A stretch of 37,888 bases of DNA from Sphingobacteriaceae bacterium. Its GTDB lineage: Bacteria; Bacteroidota; Bacteroidia; Sphingobacteriales; Sphingobacteriaceae. Position 1 is the stretch's first letter. Each line of letters starts with the position of its first letter. The notes under the pieces are model-generated. The model was not told where the DNA came from. It was given only the letters and a program-made list of their open reading frames with translations, and searched no databases. The DNA is taken from NCBI GenBank assembly GCA_903644075.1, contig CAHJXH010000011.1, positions 1-37,888 on the forward strand, written 5' to 3'. The translations under genes were made by a program, and so were the position numbers. Positions 16,736-24,141 of the stretch are shown here, piece by piece.

Positions 16736-18142
16736 TTATTTATCCCAATAAACATGTCTGGCTAAAGTAGTATTTGCCGGAGTGTTCTTGTTGTTGATAA
16801 CCTCACTAATTGGATACAACAATGAACGCGGAATAGCACCACCATTACCTGTTGGGTTTGGAGTTATAGCAGGGTAACCTGTTCTGCGGTAATCTGTCCA
16901 AACTTCAGGGTCTAAGTAGCTGGCAATGTATTTCTGAGTCATGATATCACTTAGCGTAATATTTGTAGCATCTTTAGCTACCGAAGCAACATAAAGGGCT
17001 TTAACTGCGATCATAGAATCAGTTGTACTTTTAATCGTTCTGTCTAAAGAAGCGGCAACGCCTTTATTGTAAGTATTGGCGGCATTGGTTTTATCCCCAG
17101 TTTGGTAATAAGCTTCAGACTGGATAAACAATAACTGCTCGTAAGTAAGCAGGTTAATTGTTGAATTAGGGCTGCCGTATAAATCACCCAGGTTACCATC
17201 ATTAGCACCATAAGCGGCAGATGATTCACGAGGATCTTTCAGTGTAGCCATGAGATCGTAGATATAACCAGAGAAAGAGATATCAGCTCTTTGGTCATTA
17301 AACTCAAACCATGGGCTTTGTGATGTAGAGCTTGCGCCAACAAACGGAACAGAGAAGCTTGAACTTGGCGAAAATGCTGTAACCGTGCCGGTTTTAGTAA
17401 GTGCGCTGGTTGCTGCTGCAAGTGCTTTAGTATAATTACCTGCATCTACTTTACCTAAGTGTAAATAAAATTTAGCTTTCAGGGCATAGGCAGTAGCTGC
17501 CCATTTCGTTAAATCGCCCTGGTAAATCACATCATCAATACCCGGTTGTTTAATGGTTGAAGATATTTCTGATGATGCTAACTCTGTGATTGCATCGCTC
17601 AATAAACCATCTATAGTAGTATATATAGCTTGTTGTTTATCATAGGTAGGCATTACATTGTTAAAACCGCCAAATGCGTCAGAATATGGCACATCGCCCC
17701 ACATATCTGTAGTTAAACCTAAAGCATTAGCCATCATAATTTTACCGATAGCTTCATAATGCAGCTGCTTATTGGCAACAGCCAGTTTAATCAGCTCGTT
17801 GGCGTTAGCCATTATACCACCTGTACCACCATAAAGGTTGGTCCACATGCCGTCAACGTCACCCGTACCTACAACATAGTTACCATAGCTTTTAGATTGG
17901 TTGGCTGCACCTGTTACTTCCTGCATAAACAGCGAGGTAAAACGTGATGCATCGCCACCCCATTCGTAACCGGTTCCGGTAATAACACCCGGTAACATTA
18001 ACGTAGGGGTTGGGTTTTGTAATTGTGCCTGGTTGGTGTTAATACCATCGTAAAAAACACCCTTCTTACAAGAGCCGGCCGATAGTACTACTGCTAGTAG
18101 CGCTAAAGTTCTTGTAATATTATTTTTGATAGAGAATTTCAT
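16736..18142 (-). CDS. SusD-like_2 family outer-membrane lipoprotein (module D)
   Basis: Nutrient-binding lipoprotein of 468 residues, partner of the SusC-like protein 14 bases upstream. The lipobox cysteine is residue 25 (VVLSAGSC, followed by KKGVFYDGIN). Diagnostic stretches are RFTSLFMQEVTGA, ALGLTTDMWGDVPYSDAF, LLTYEQLLFIQSEAYYQTG and the C-terminal PEVWTDYRRTGYPAI, which parallel module C (EQWSDWRRTGYPTI). It is thus a SusD-like_2 protein. The hydrophobic part of its signal peptide starts later than in the other three (MKFSIKNNITRT precedes it). Substrate unknown. Confidence 0.94.
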   Translation of the reverse strand: MKFSIKNNITRTLALLAVVLSAGSCKKGVFYDGINTNQAQLQNPTPTLMLPGVITGTGYEWGGDASRFTSLFMQEVTGAANQSKSYGNYVVGTGDVDGMWTNLYGGTGGIMANANELIKLAVANKQLHYEAIGKIMMANALGLTTDMWGDVPYSDAFGGFNNVMPTYDKQQAIYTTIDGLLSDAITELASSEISSTIKQPGIDDVIYQGDLTKWAATAYALKAKFYLHLGKVDAGNYTKALAAATSALTKTGTVTAFSPSSSFSVPFVGASSTSQSPWFEFNDQRADISFSGYIYDLMATLKDPRESSAAYGANDGNLGDLYGSPNSTINLLTYEQLLFIQSEAYYQTGDKTNAANTYNKGVAASLDRTIKSTTDSMIAVKALYVASVAKDATNITLSDIMTQKYIASYLDPEVWTDYRRTGYPAITPNPTGNGGAIPRSLLYPISEVINNKNTPANTTLARHVYWDK

Positions 18143-18156
18143 GATAATGCTGATAA

Positions 18157-21100
18157 TTAGAATTTAACTTTAGCGTTAATACCGAAAGTTTTGGTACCTG
18201 GGTTATTAAAATAATCCATACCGTTGTAGCCAGATGCACCATTTAGGCTTGTTTCCGGGTCAATACCTTTATATGGGGTCCAGATAATAATGTTTCTGGC
18301 AAATGCGCCGATAGTAAGGCCTCTTACAACGGTGCTGTTTTTACCAAACAACAAATCTTTAAAATCATATGCCAGGGTTAATTCACGTAATTTGATGTAT
18401 GATCCATCTTCAATAAACTGCTCGTCGTCAACACCAAAACCACCACCATCGCCTTGATACCATTCCTGGCTTAACTCAACGGCATGTGTGTTTGCAGCGC
18501 CTGCACCGGCAACTTCTGTAGTACCATCAGCAGCATAGTGTACTAACTGGCCTGCTGCGTTTATGTGACCCAATACACCCTGAAATACGGTGTTAGTGTA
18601 ACGATTGTTAGTAGCATCTGAAGTACCGATAGCTGCTAACGAGCCTCTTGTACCGTTCCAGATATCACCTTTATATTTCCAGTCAACTAAACCATATAAT
18701 GATAGTTTTTTGTAGTTGAAGGTGTTACCAAAGCTTAATTTAAACTTAGCATTTGGGTTACCTGTTACCTTAGTAACCCCTGTGTTTGAAAGCGGGTAAT
18801 AAGAGCCTACACCATTACCAGGTGCATCGCTAATTACTTCTTGCTTGCCAACATAGGTTTTACCATAAGAGTAAAGTACACCAAGTGGCTGGCCTACTAC
18901 AGCAGCTACCTCTGTTTCGCCGCCACCAAAACCTGCTAAGAATAACGAGTTTTGGCCGTTAGCCAGTGAAAGTACTTTGTTTCTGTTTAAAGCAAAGTTT
19001 ACAAAACTGCTCCAGGTAAAGTCTTTACCTTTAATAGGTGTTCCGTTAAGCTGGATCTCCAAACCTTTATTTTGCATAGTAGCAGAGTTCACAGTTTCTG
19101 TAGCGTATGCAGATGTACTTGCTATAGCACGGTTAAAGATCAGGTTCGAGCCTTTACTATAATAAACTGTTGCATCTAATCCTAATCTGTTACCAAAGAA
19201 TTGCAATTGGGTACCAATTTCAGTCTGGCTGGTTTTCTCTGGTTTCAAATCAGGGTTAGGCAGGTTGCTGTTTAAGCTGTAACTGCTTTGGCCATTGATA
19301 GGGTATGAGTTACCTGTAGTAAAACCATCAAGATAGGTGGTGGTAACAAAACCAGAGTTAGTTTGGAATGGCGAAGGAGCCTGACCAACCTGGCTAAATG
19401 ATGCCCTGATTTTACCAAAGCTTAATATATGGCTATTTTTTAAATCACCCAGCTCAGTAAACACAAAGCTTAAGTTTACAGACGGGTAGAAGAAGGCATT
19501 TTTACCTTTAGGTAATGAAGACGCCCAATCGTTACGGCCTGTTGTTTCTAAATACAACATTGATTTATAATCAATGCTTAAATCATAATAAACAGACGCG
19601 GTTCTGTATGTGGTAATATTATTAATAGAAGCTACAGTACTTGCGTTTGCGATATTATCGAATCCCGGAGAAATTAAGCCGGTACCGAAAGTGCCAAGCT
19701 CATTGTTTTTATAACCATAAAAGTTATTACCCACTTTTCCATCAAAATGTAAATCATTAGATAGTTTTTTGGTATAAGCTAAAATCAGGTCAGAGTTTAA
19801 GCTTCTGTAAGTATAACGGTCGTCAATAATTTCACCACCGGTGTTACCACCAGAACCAATTTCATAATACTGATGTCTGTTATCCTGGTAGCTGTCAGAT
19901 CCTAAACGATATAAAGCGCTGAAACCGTTACCTATATTATAATCTAACTGGATGTTACCGATTAAACGGCCTACAACCGCAGTATACGGGTTGTTATTAA
20001 TAGTCCAGTAAGGGCTATCATAAGTATTGCTATTTCTGTAGTTTCTGCCAACTCCACCATCTAAGTTAGTTTCTGGAAAAGGCAAAGTATATGAAAGCGG
20101 ATTATGCGCAGGATCTTTCAATCCATTAGAATTATCGAATGAAATTGGCGTACGCGTTAAGCCCAGCATAATACCAGAAAGGTTACTACCTGTTTGTGGC
20201 TGGTTACCATCGCTTTCTGTATAGCTAATACTGGTAGACGCCTTTAACCTTTTAGACATTTGCAACTGACCAGAGAAAGCAATGTTTGTTCTTTGGAAAT
20301 ACTCTGTAGGGATAATCGAATTTTGGTAGCTGTTGGTTACAGAGGTTCTGTAGGTAGCAATATCATTGCCACCGCTTACTGCGATTGAGTTGTCAAACGA
20401 AGTTGCATCTCTGAAGAAAGTACCTAAGTTATCATAAGCCTGGAAAGGAATTTTAGCATTAGGACTAGATTTACCTACGATATCACCATGTTGGTCATAT
20501 GAATTGGCAACACCTGTCCATGCCAGCGTATCAACTTTAGCACCCCATGAATAACGGTCGGCAGCTTTAGATGAATTAGCATCGTCCCAATTGTAGGCAG
20601 TTGCCTTTTCGCCACGTACCCATTGGTTTTGCAGTTTAGGTAAACGGTTTACAGAGCTAACAGAAACACCTGTGCTAAAATCAACCTGAGTTTTACCTGC
20701 TTTACCTTTTTTGGTAGTGATAATAATGGCACCGTTTGATGCTAAGTTACCATACAAAGCCGCAGCAGCAGGGCCTTTTAATACCGATACGTTTTCGATA
20801 TCATCCGGGTTAATGTCAGTACCACGGTTGGTTGATTGTGCCGTTGTGCTGGCAAAACCGCTAACGTTTGATTGTGTACTGATGTTAGTTTGGTTGTTTG
20901 AGTTATCAATTGGCACACCATCAATTACAAATAAAGGCTGGTTGTTACCGGTGATAGAGTTTTGGCCGCGTAACTGGATGTAAACAGCAGCACCCGGCGT
21001 ACCAGATGATGATGTGATTGTTGCACCAGCAACTTTACCGTTTAAAGCATTTAACGCATCTGTTTGCCCAGAAGCAATTAAGGCATCGCTGTTAACAGAT

Positions 21101-21468
21101 TGCTCTGCATAACCAATTGATCTTTTCTCTTTACGGATACCTAAAGCGGTTACCACAACTTCGCTCAGTTGTTTATTGTCGCTAACTAAAACTGCATTAA
21201 CAATGCCTTTGTCATTAACAGGCATTTCGAGGTTAGTATAACCAATAAAAGAGAATACCAAAACGGCATTATCTGGCACACTTAGAGAGTAAGTACCGCT
21301 TGGGCTTGTTTGGGTTCCTTTTGCAGAACCCTTTAGCTTTACAGTAGCTCCGGGAATCGGCAAGCCGTCTTCCTTAGCTATTACCGTACCGGTAATGGTG
21401 CGGTTTTGTGCATAGCCCTGAGTACAGAGCGCAACAAGGCACAAATAAAAAAGTAAAAGTTTTTTCAT
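18157..21468 (-). CDS. SusC/RagA family TonB-linked outer-membrane transporter (module D)
   Basis: TonB-dependent importer of 1103 residues, the first-transcribed module of the array. Signal peptide ending GYAQ (1-21, MKKLLLFYLCLVAL, like module C), carboxypeptidase-regulatory-like domain (23-95, EDGLPIPGATVKLKG and FSFIGY), TonB-box-like LSEVVVTALGIRKEKRSIGY (101-120), plug with AAVYIQLRGQNSITGNNQPL, VIDGVPIDN and DIENVSVLKGPAAAALYG, barrel ending FGINAKVKF. Its start faces the divergent padR gene across only 175 bases, which raises the possibility of control by PadR. A TTTTTAG element like that of the other modules lies about 39 bases before the start codon. Confidence 0.95.
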   Translation of the reverse strand: MKKLLLFYLCLVALCTQGYAQNRTITGTVIAKEDGLPIPGATVKLKGSAKGTQTSPSGTYSLSVPDNAVLVFSFIGYTNLEMPVNDKGIVNAVLVSDNKQLSEVVVTALGIRKEKRSIGYAEQSVNSDALIASGQTDALNALNGKVAGATITSSSGTPGAAVYIQLRGQNSITGNNQPLFVIDGVPIDNSNNQTNISTQSNVSGFASTTAQSTNRGTDINPDDIENVSVLKGPAAAALYGNLASNGAIIITTKKGKAGKTQVDFSTGVSVSSVNRLPKLQNQWVRGEKATAYNWDDANSSKAADRYSWGAKVDTLAWTGVANSYDQHGDIVGKSSPNAKIPFQAYDNLGTFFRDATSFDNSIAVSGGNDIATYRTSVTNSYQNSIIPTEYFQRTNIAFSGQLQMSKRLKASTSISYTESDGNQPQTGSNLSGIMLGLTRTPISFDNSNGLKDPAHNPLSYTLPFPETNLDGGVGRNYRNSNTYDSPYWTINNNPYTAVVGRLIGNIQLDYNIGNGFSALYRLGSDSYQDNRHQYYEIGSGGNTGGEIIDDRYTYRSLNSDLILAYTKKLSNDLHFDGKVGNNFYGYKNNELGTFGTGLISPGFDNIANASTVASINNITTYRTASVYYDLSIDYKSMLYLETTGRNDWASSLPKGKNAFFYPSVNLSFVFTELGDLKNSHILSFGKIRASFSQVGQAPSPFQTNSGFVTTTYLDGFTTGNSYPINGQSSYSLNSNLPNPDLKPEKTSQTEIGTQLQFFGNRLGLDATVYYSKGSNLIFNRAIASTSAYATETVNSATMQNKGLEIQLNGTPIKGKDFTWSSFVNFALNRNKVLSLANGQNSLFLAGFGGGETEVAAVVGQPLGVLYSYGKTYVGKQEVISDAPGNGVGSYYPLSNTGVTKVTGNPNAKFKLSFGNTFNYKKLSLYGLVDWKYKGDIWNGTRGSLAAIGTSDATNNRYTNTVFQGVLGHINAAGQLVHYAADGTTEVAGAGAANTHAVELSQEWYQGDGGGFGVDDEQFIEDGSYIKLRELTLAYDFKDLLFGKNSTVVRGLTIGAFARNIIIWTPYKGIDPETSLNGASGYNGMDYFNNPGTKTFGINAKVKF

Positions 21469-21507
21469 TTTAAAAAAATAAATCAGTTAATGTTATAAAA
21501 GTAGACT

Positions 21508-21516
21508 CTAAAAATC
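21508..21516 (-). promoter_or_regulatory. TTTTTAG element upstream of susC-D
   Basis: The minus strand reads GATTTTTAG here, the counterpart of TATTTTTAG before the other three susC genes, 39 bases before the start codon. No clear -33 element was seen. Confidence 0.3.
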
Positions 21517-21602
21517 AATTATTTAATTTTTATTTAACTATAGTATTAATTTATCAAAAAAAATGACTTATACGACATACATACATAAATTATTTTAGTA
21601 CT

Positions 21603-21620
21603 ATGTATTGCATAATACAT
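21603..21620. promoter_or_regulatory. Palindromic operator candidate for PadR
   Basis: The arms ATGTATT (21603-21609) and AATACAT (21614-21620) are exact reverse complements around GCAT. ATGT...ACAT half-sites are characteristic of PadR-family operators. The site covers the -33 TTG of the padR promoter and so suits autorepression; it also lies in the padR/susC-D divergent gap. Confidence 0.55.
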
Positions 21621-21639
21621 TCTAAAACATATATCTTTG
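21608..21639 (+). promoter_or_regulatory. Promoter of padR-pspC
   Basis: TTG at 21608-21610 and a perfect Bacteroidota -7 element TATCTTTG at 21632-21639 are 21 bases apart. The padR ATG is only four bases after the -7 element, so the transcript should be nearly or fully leaderless. Confidence 0.65.
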
Positions 21640-21643
21640 TATT

Positions 21644-21982
21644 ATGATAATCGAGAACACACAAACCCAAATGCGGAAGGGTATACTGGAGTACTGTATA
21701 CTCTCAATTATTGCTAAGGGAGAAATATATGCCTCAGACATTATTGCGGAGTTGCGTAAAGCTCAACTGCTTGTAGTGGAAGGCACGTTATACCCCTTGC
21801 TCACCCGCCTGAAAAATAACGGATTACTTACCTATACCTGGGTCGAATCCACATCTGGTCCGCCGCGCAAATACTACCTGCTATCTGAAGATGGCAAGGT
21901 GGTTTTAGAACAACTGGATAAAACCTGGCAGGAACTGGCTTACGCAGTACAAACTTCTATAGATGCACGAAATAATAACTGA
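21644..21982 (+). CDS. PadR family transcriptional regulator
   Basis: Winged helix-turn-helix repressor of 112 residues, the short PadR-s2 type. The N-terminal MRKGILEYCILSIIAKGEIY (residues 10-29) and the recognition helix/wing region VVEGTLYPLLTRLKNNGLLT with SGPPRKYYLLSEDGK are the PadR hallmarks; a short C-terminal helix (83-105) would form the dimer. It starts a two-gene operon with pspC 23 bases downstream, an arrangement common in Bacteroidota, where such regulators are thought to respond to envelope conditions or toxic compounds. An ATGT...ACAT palindrome overlaps its promoter, suggesting self-repression. Regulation of the divergent susCD-D operon is possible but inferred from position only. 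The ligand is unknown. Confidence 0.93.
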   Translation: MIIENTQTQMRKGILEYCILSIIAKGEIYASDIIAELRKAQLLVVEGTLYPLLTRLKNNGLLTYTWVESTSGPPRKYYLLSEDGKVVLEQLDKTWQELAYAVQTSIDARNNN

Positions 21983-22005
21983 CCACCATACACAATACTA
22001 TAATC

Positions 22006-23646
22006 ATGAACAAAACAATCATTATAAACATAAACGGCACGGTGTTTCACATTGAGGAACAAGCCTACGAAATACTTAAGCGCTATATGACCGGCGTTAA
22101 ACGACATTTCTTTGATTCGGAAGACAGCCTGGAGATAACGACAGATATTGAGAACCGAATTGCGGAATTGTTTACGGAGATACTGCAACGCGAAAACCGC
22201 CAGGCAATAATTGATCAGGACGTAAATTTCGTGATCGAACAAATGGGTGAAGTAAAAGACTTTGAAGGCGCTGCTGCCGACGGCGATACTTCAACCGGAT
22301 ATATTTACCAGGGTTCCCCGGAAAAACGCCGCTTATTTCGCGACTCTGACGATCATTTAATAGCCGGTGTGTGTTCAGGCATTGCCAACTATTTTGATAC
22401 CCAACCCGTTTGGATCAGATTAGCCTTTGCGGTATCAACCCTGTTTGCGGGCACTGGCCTTTTCCTATACGTTGTATTATGGATCGTATTGCCCAAAGCA
22501 ATTACCCGTGCCGACCGCATGGCCATGAAAGGTGAGAAATTAGACCTGCAGGGCTTTAAGAAAAACTTCGAAGCCGAAATGGACCACGTTAAAGGCAAGC
22601 TGCAGAATGCACACCAGGAAGCACAACCTTTTATCTACCGTTTCCGTGATTTTATCCGAGAGTTCTTCTCGTTCACCGGTTCGTTTGTTGCGCAGGCCGC
22701 TAAATTGATATTGAAGCTCATCGGGCTGGCGTTAATGCTGTCGTTCTTTTCAATGGCTATTGCTTTAATAGTGATGCTTATTATGGTAGTTGGCTTTAAT
22801 AAAGACCTGCACCTAATGTTTCCTTTTAACATTATAGGTAACCGTTACGAGGTGTGGCTTTACTTATCAGCCTTTGTAGCAGCATTGGTACCATTATTAA
22901 CATTTATACTTGTTTTGGCGAAACTGGTTTTCAATACCCGCAGCATAAACCGCTCAACAGGTTCAACATTACTTGTTGTATGGATCTGCGCTATCAGCAT
23001 CTTTGTGTTTTTTGCCACTAAAGTTGCATCAGGGTTTAAATCTTCGGCAAGCTTCGATGAAACTATTAATATTAACCCATCAAAAAGTCCTAACACTTAC
23101 TATCTTAAATTAGATAACACCCGTTTCTTTACAGCCGAAGATAGTGCCCGTTTAGATATTCAATCTAAGTTTCATGGCCTGGTAGTAACAAATGACGATG
23201 AAGACAGCGACGAACAGGAACCGCGTAACGTAAGCATTTATGTTGAAAAAAGTGATGATGTTACCAAGCCGGTTCTAATTGAGCGTTACCGTTCAAAAGG
23301 CCCCGATTATGAAAAAGCATTGTTCAACGCACGCAATACCCGTTATAACTTTACCCAGAAAGATTCGGTATTAACATTTGATTACAAATTACACCGTTTA
23401 AACGCCGAAGCCTGGCATGGCGAAGAAATTGAACTTACATTAAAGGTGCCATTGAACACCAATTTGGTGGTCGACCGCTCGTTAAACAACTACATGCACA
23501 TCAATATTTACGAATGTGCCGATACAAACAAACAACCCGATGCTACAAACGCCCGCTTTATCATGACTGATAACGGCCTGCAGTGTAAAGTAGATACTTT
23601 AAAAGCTGATACCATTAAGGTTAACACCAATGCGAAAAAGTTTTAA
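22006..23646 (+). CDS. PspC domain-containing membrane protein
   Basis: Membrane protein of 546 residues. The N-terminal soluble part (1-105) is a DUF-like region starting MNKTIIININGTVFHIEE, common in Bacteroidota PspC proteins. The PspC domain spans about 107-165 (KRRLFRDSDDHLIAGVCSGI, then a membrane segment ending VVLWIVLPKA). Further membrane segments lie near 235-260, 283-305 and 322-340. The C-terminal 200 residues look extracytoplasmic and resemble the beta-rich adhesin/toast-rack folds seen in such proteins. In proteobacteria PspC takes part in the phage-shock envelope stress response; here the link to PadR in one operon suggests an envelope-stress module, but the trigger is unknown. 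An intrinsic terminator begins five bases after the stop. Confidence 0.92.
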   Translation: MNKTIIININGTVFHIEEQAYEILKRYMTGVKRHFFDSEDSLEITTDIENRIAELFTEILQRENRQAIIDQDVNFVIEQMGEVKDFEGAAADGDTSTGYIYQGSPEKRRLFRDSDDHLIAGVCSGIANYFDTQPVWIRLAFAVSTLFAGTGLFLYVVLWIVLPKAITRADRMAMKGEKLDLQGFKKNFEAEMDHVKGKLQNAHQEAQPFIYRFRDFIREFFSFTGSFVAQAAKLILKLIGLALMLSFFSMAIALIVMLIMVVGFNKDLHLMFPFNIIGNRYEVWLYLSAFVAALVPLLTFILVLAKLVFNTRSINRSTGSTLLVVWICAISIFVFFATKVASGFKSSASFDETININPSKSPNTYYLKLDNTRFFTAEDSARLDIQSKFHGLVVTNDDEDSDEQEPRNVSIYVEKSDDVTKPVLIERYRSKGPDYEKALFNARNTRYNFTQKDSVLTFDYKLHRLNAEAWHGEEIELTLKVPLNTNLVVDRSLNNYMHINIYECADTNKQPDATNARFIMTDNGLQCKVDTLKADTIKVNTNAKKF

Positions 23647-23815
23647 ATATATAAGCCCGGTACTGGTTACCGGGCTTATTATTTTTTCTGTTGCTTTTGG
23701 CATTTGCCAAACCTGTAAAGCCAAACATTTCGGGCTGAAGTATAATGCTACCCCTGCAAGCTATTCTATTTATAAGGATATGCTCCGGTTTTTTATCCCT
23801 GTGATAAAAAATTAA
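23630..23815 (+). CDS. Doubtful small ORF overlapping the pspC end
   Basis: This 61-codon frame begins 17 bases inside pspC and would encode one hydrophobic segment (residues 8-25) and a short basic tail with two cysteines. Against it, the codons of the hydrophobic part coincide exactly with a 12-base perfect hairpin followed by a T-tract (23651-23690), which looks like the pspC terminator. A hydrophobic segment can arise by chance from such a sequence. I lean towards it not being a gene, though a leaky terminator and a real membrane peptide cannot be excluded. Confidence 0.22.
   Translation: MRKSFKYISPVLVTGLIIFSVAFGICQTCKAKHFGLKYNATPASYSIYKDMLRFFIPVIKN
23651..23690 (+). terminator. Intrinsic terminator of padR-pspC
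   Basis: ATAAGCCCGGTA (23651-23662) pairs perfectly with TACCGGGCTTAT (23668-23679), loop CTGGT, followed by a T-rich run. It starts five bases after the pspC stop. Confidence 0.85.
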
Positions 23816-23910
23816 ATTTTTCTGTAACCTTTCTGCCTTTAGTTACATCTAACCTACAAAACACAATAAGCCGGAAACTCTTAAACAGTAAATAAGGCTA
23901 TTTCAGGATT

Positions 23911-24141
23911 TTATTAACAATTTAAAAAAAGAACTAAAAAGCTTCAGGGGGATAACTATTGCCCAAACTTTATACATCAGCCATACCGTTATGAAAAATA
24001 AAGAAGCACGATAAGCCTGCATATTTGAAATAATCCAAGGCATCATCAAACTTTAATTAATCATTTAAAAAGACCTCAAAAGTCTTTAAGGGGAAATCTA
24101 TTGCCCAACCGTTTACAACAATCACACCGTCATGAAATCAC
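23911..24141 (+). repeat. Tandemly duplicated leader upstream of the beta-barrel gene
   Basis: Two copies of an 85-90 base block (about 23911-24000 and 24053-24141) align from an ATTTAAAAA run through a G-rich tract and the identical string CTATTGCCCAA (23956-23966, 24098-24108) to a start codon. In the first copy the ATG (23991) opens a seven-codon frame (MKNKEAR, stop at 24012-24014). In the second it is the true start at 24132. The gap between pspC and this gene (23647-24131) is otherwise without features apart from the pspC terminator. Confidence 0.6.
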
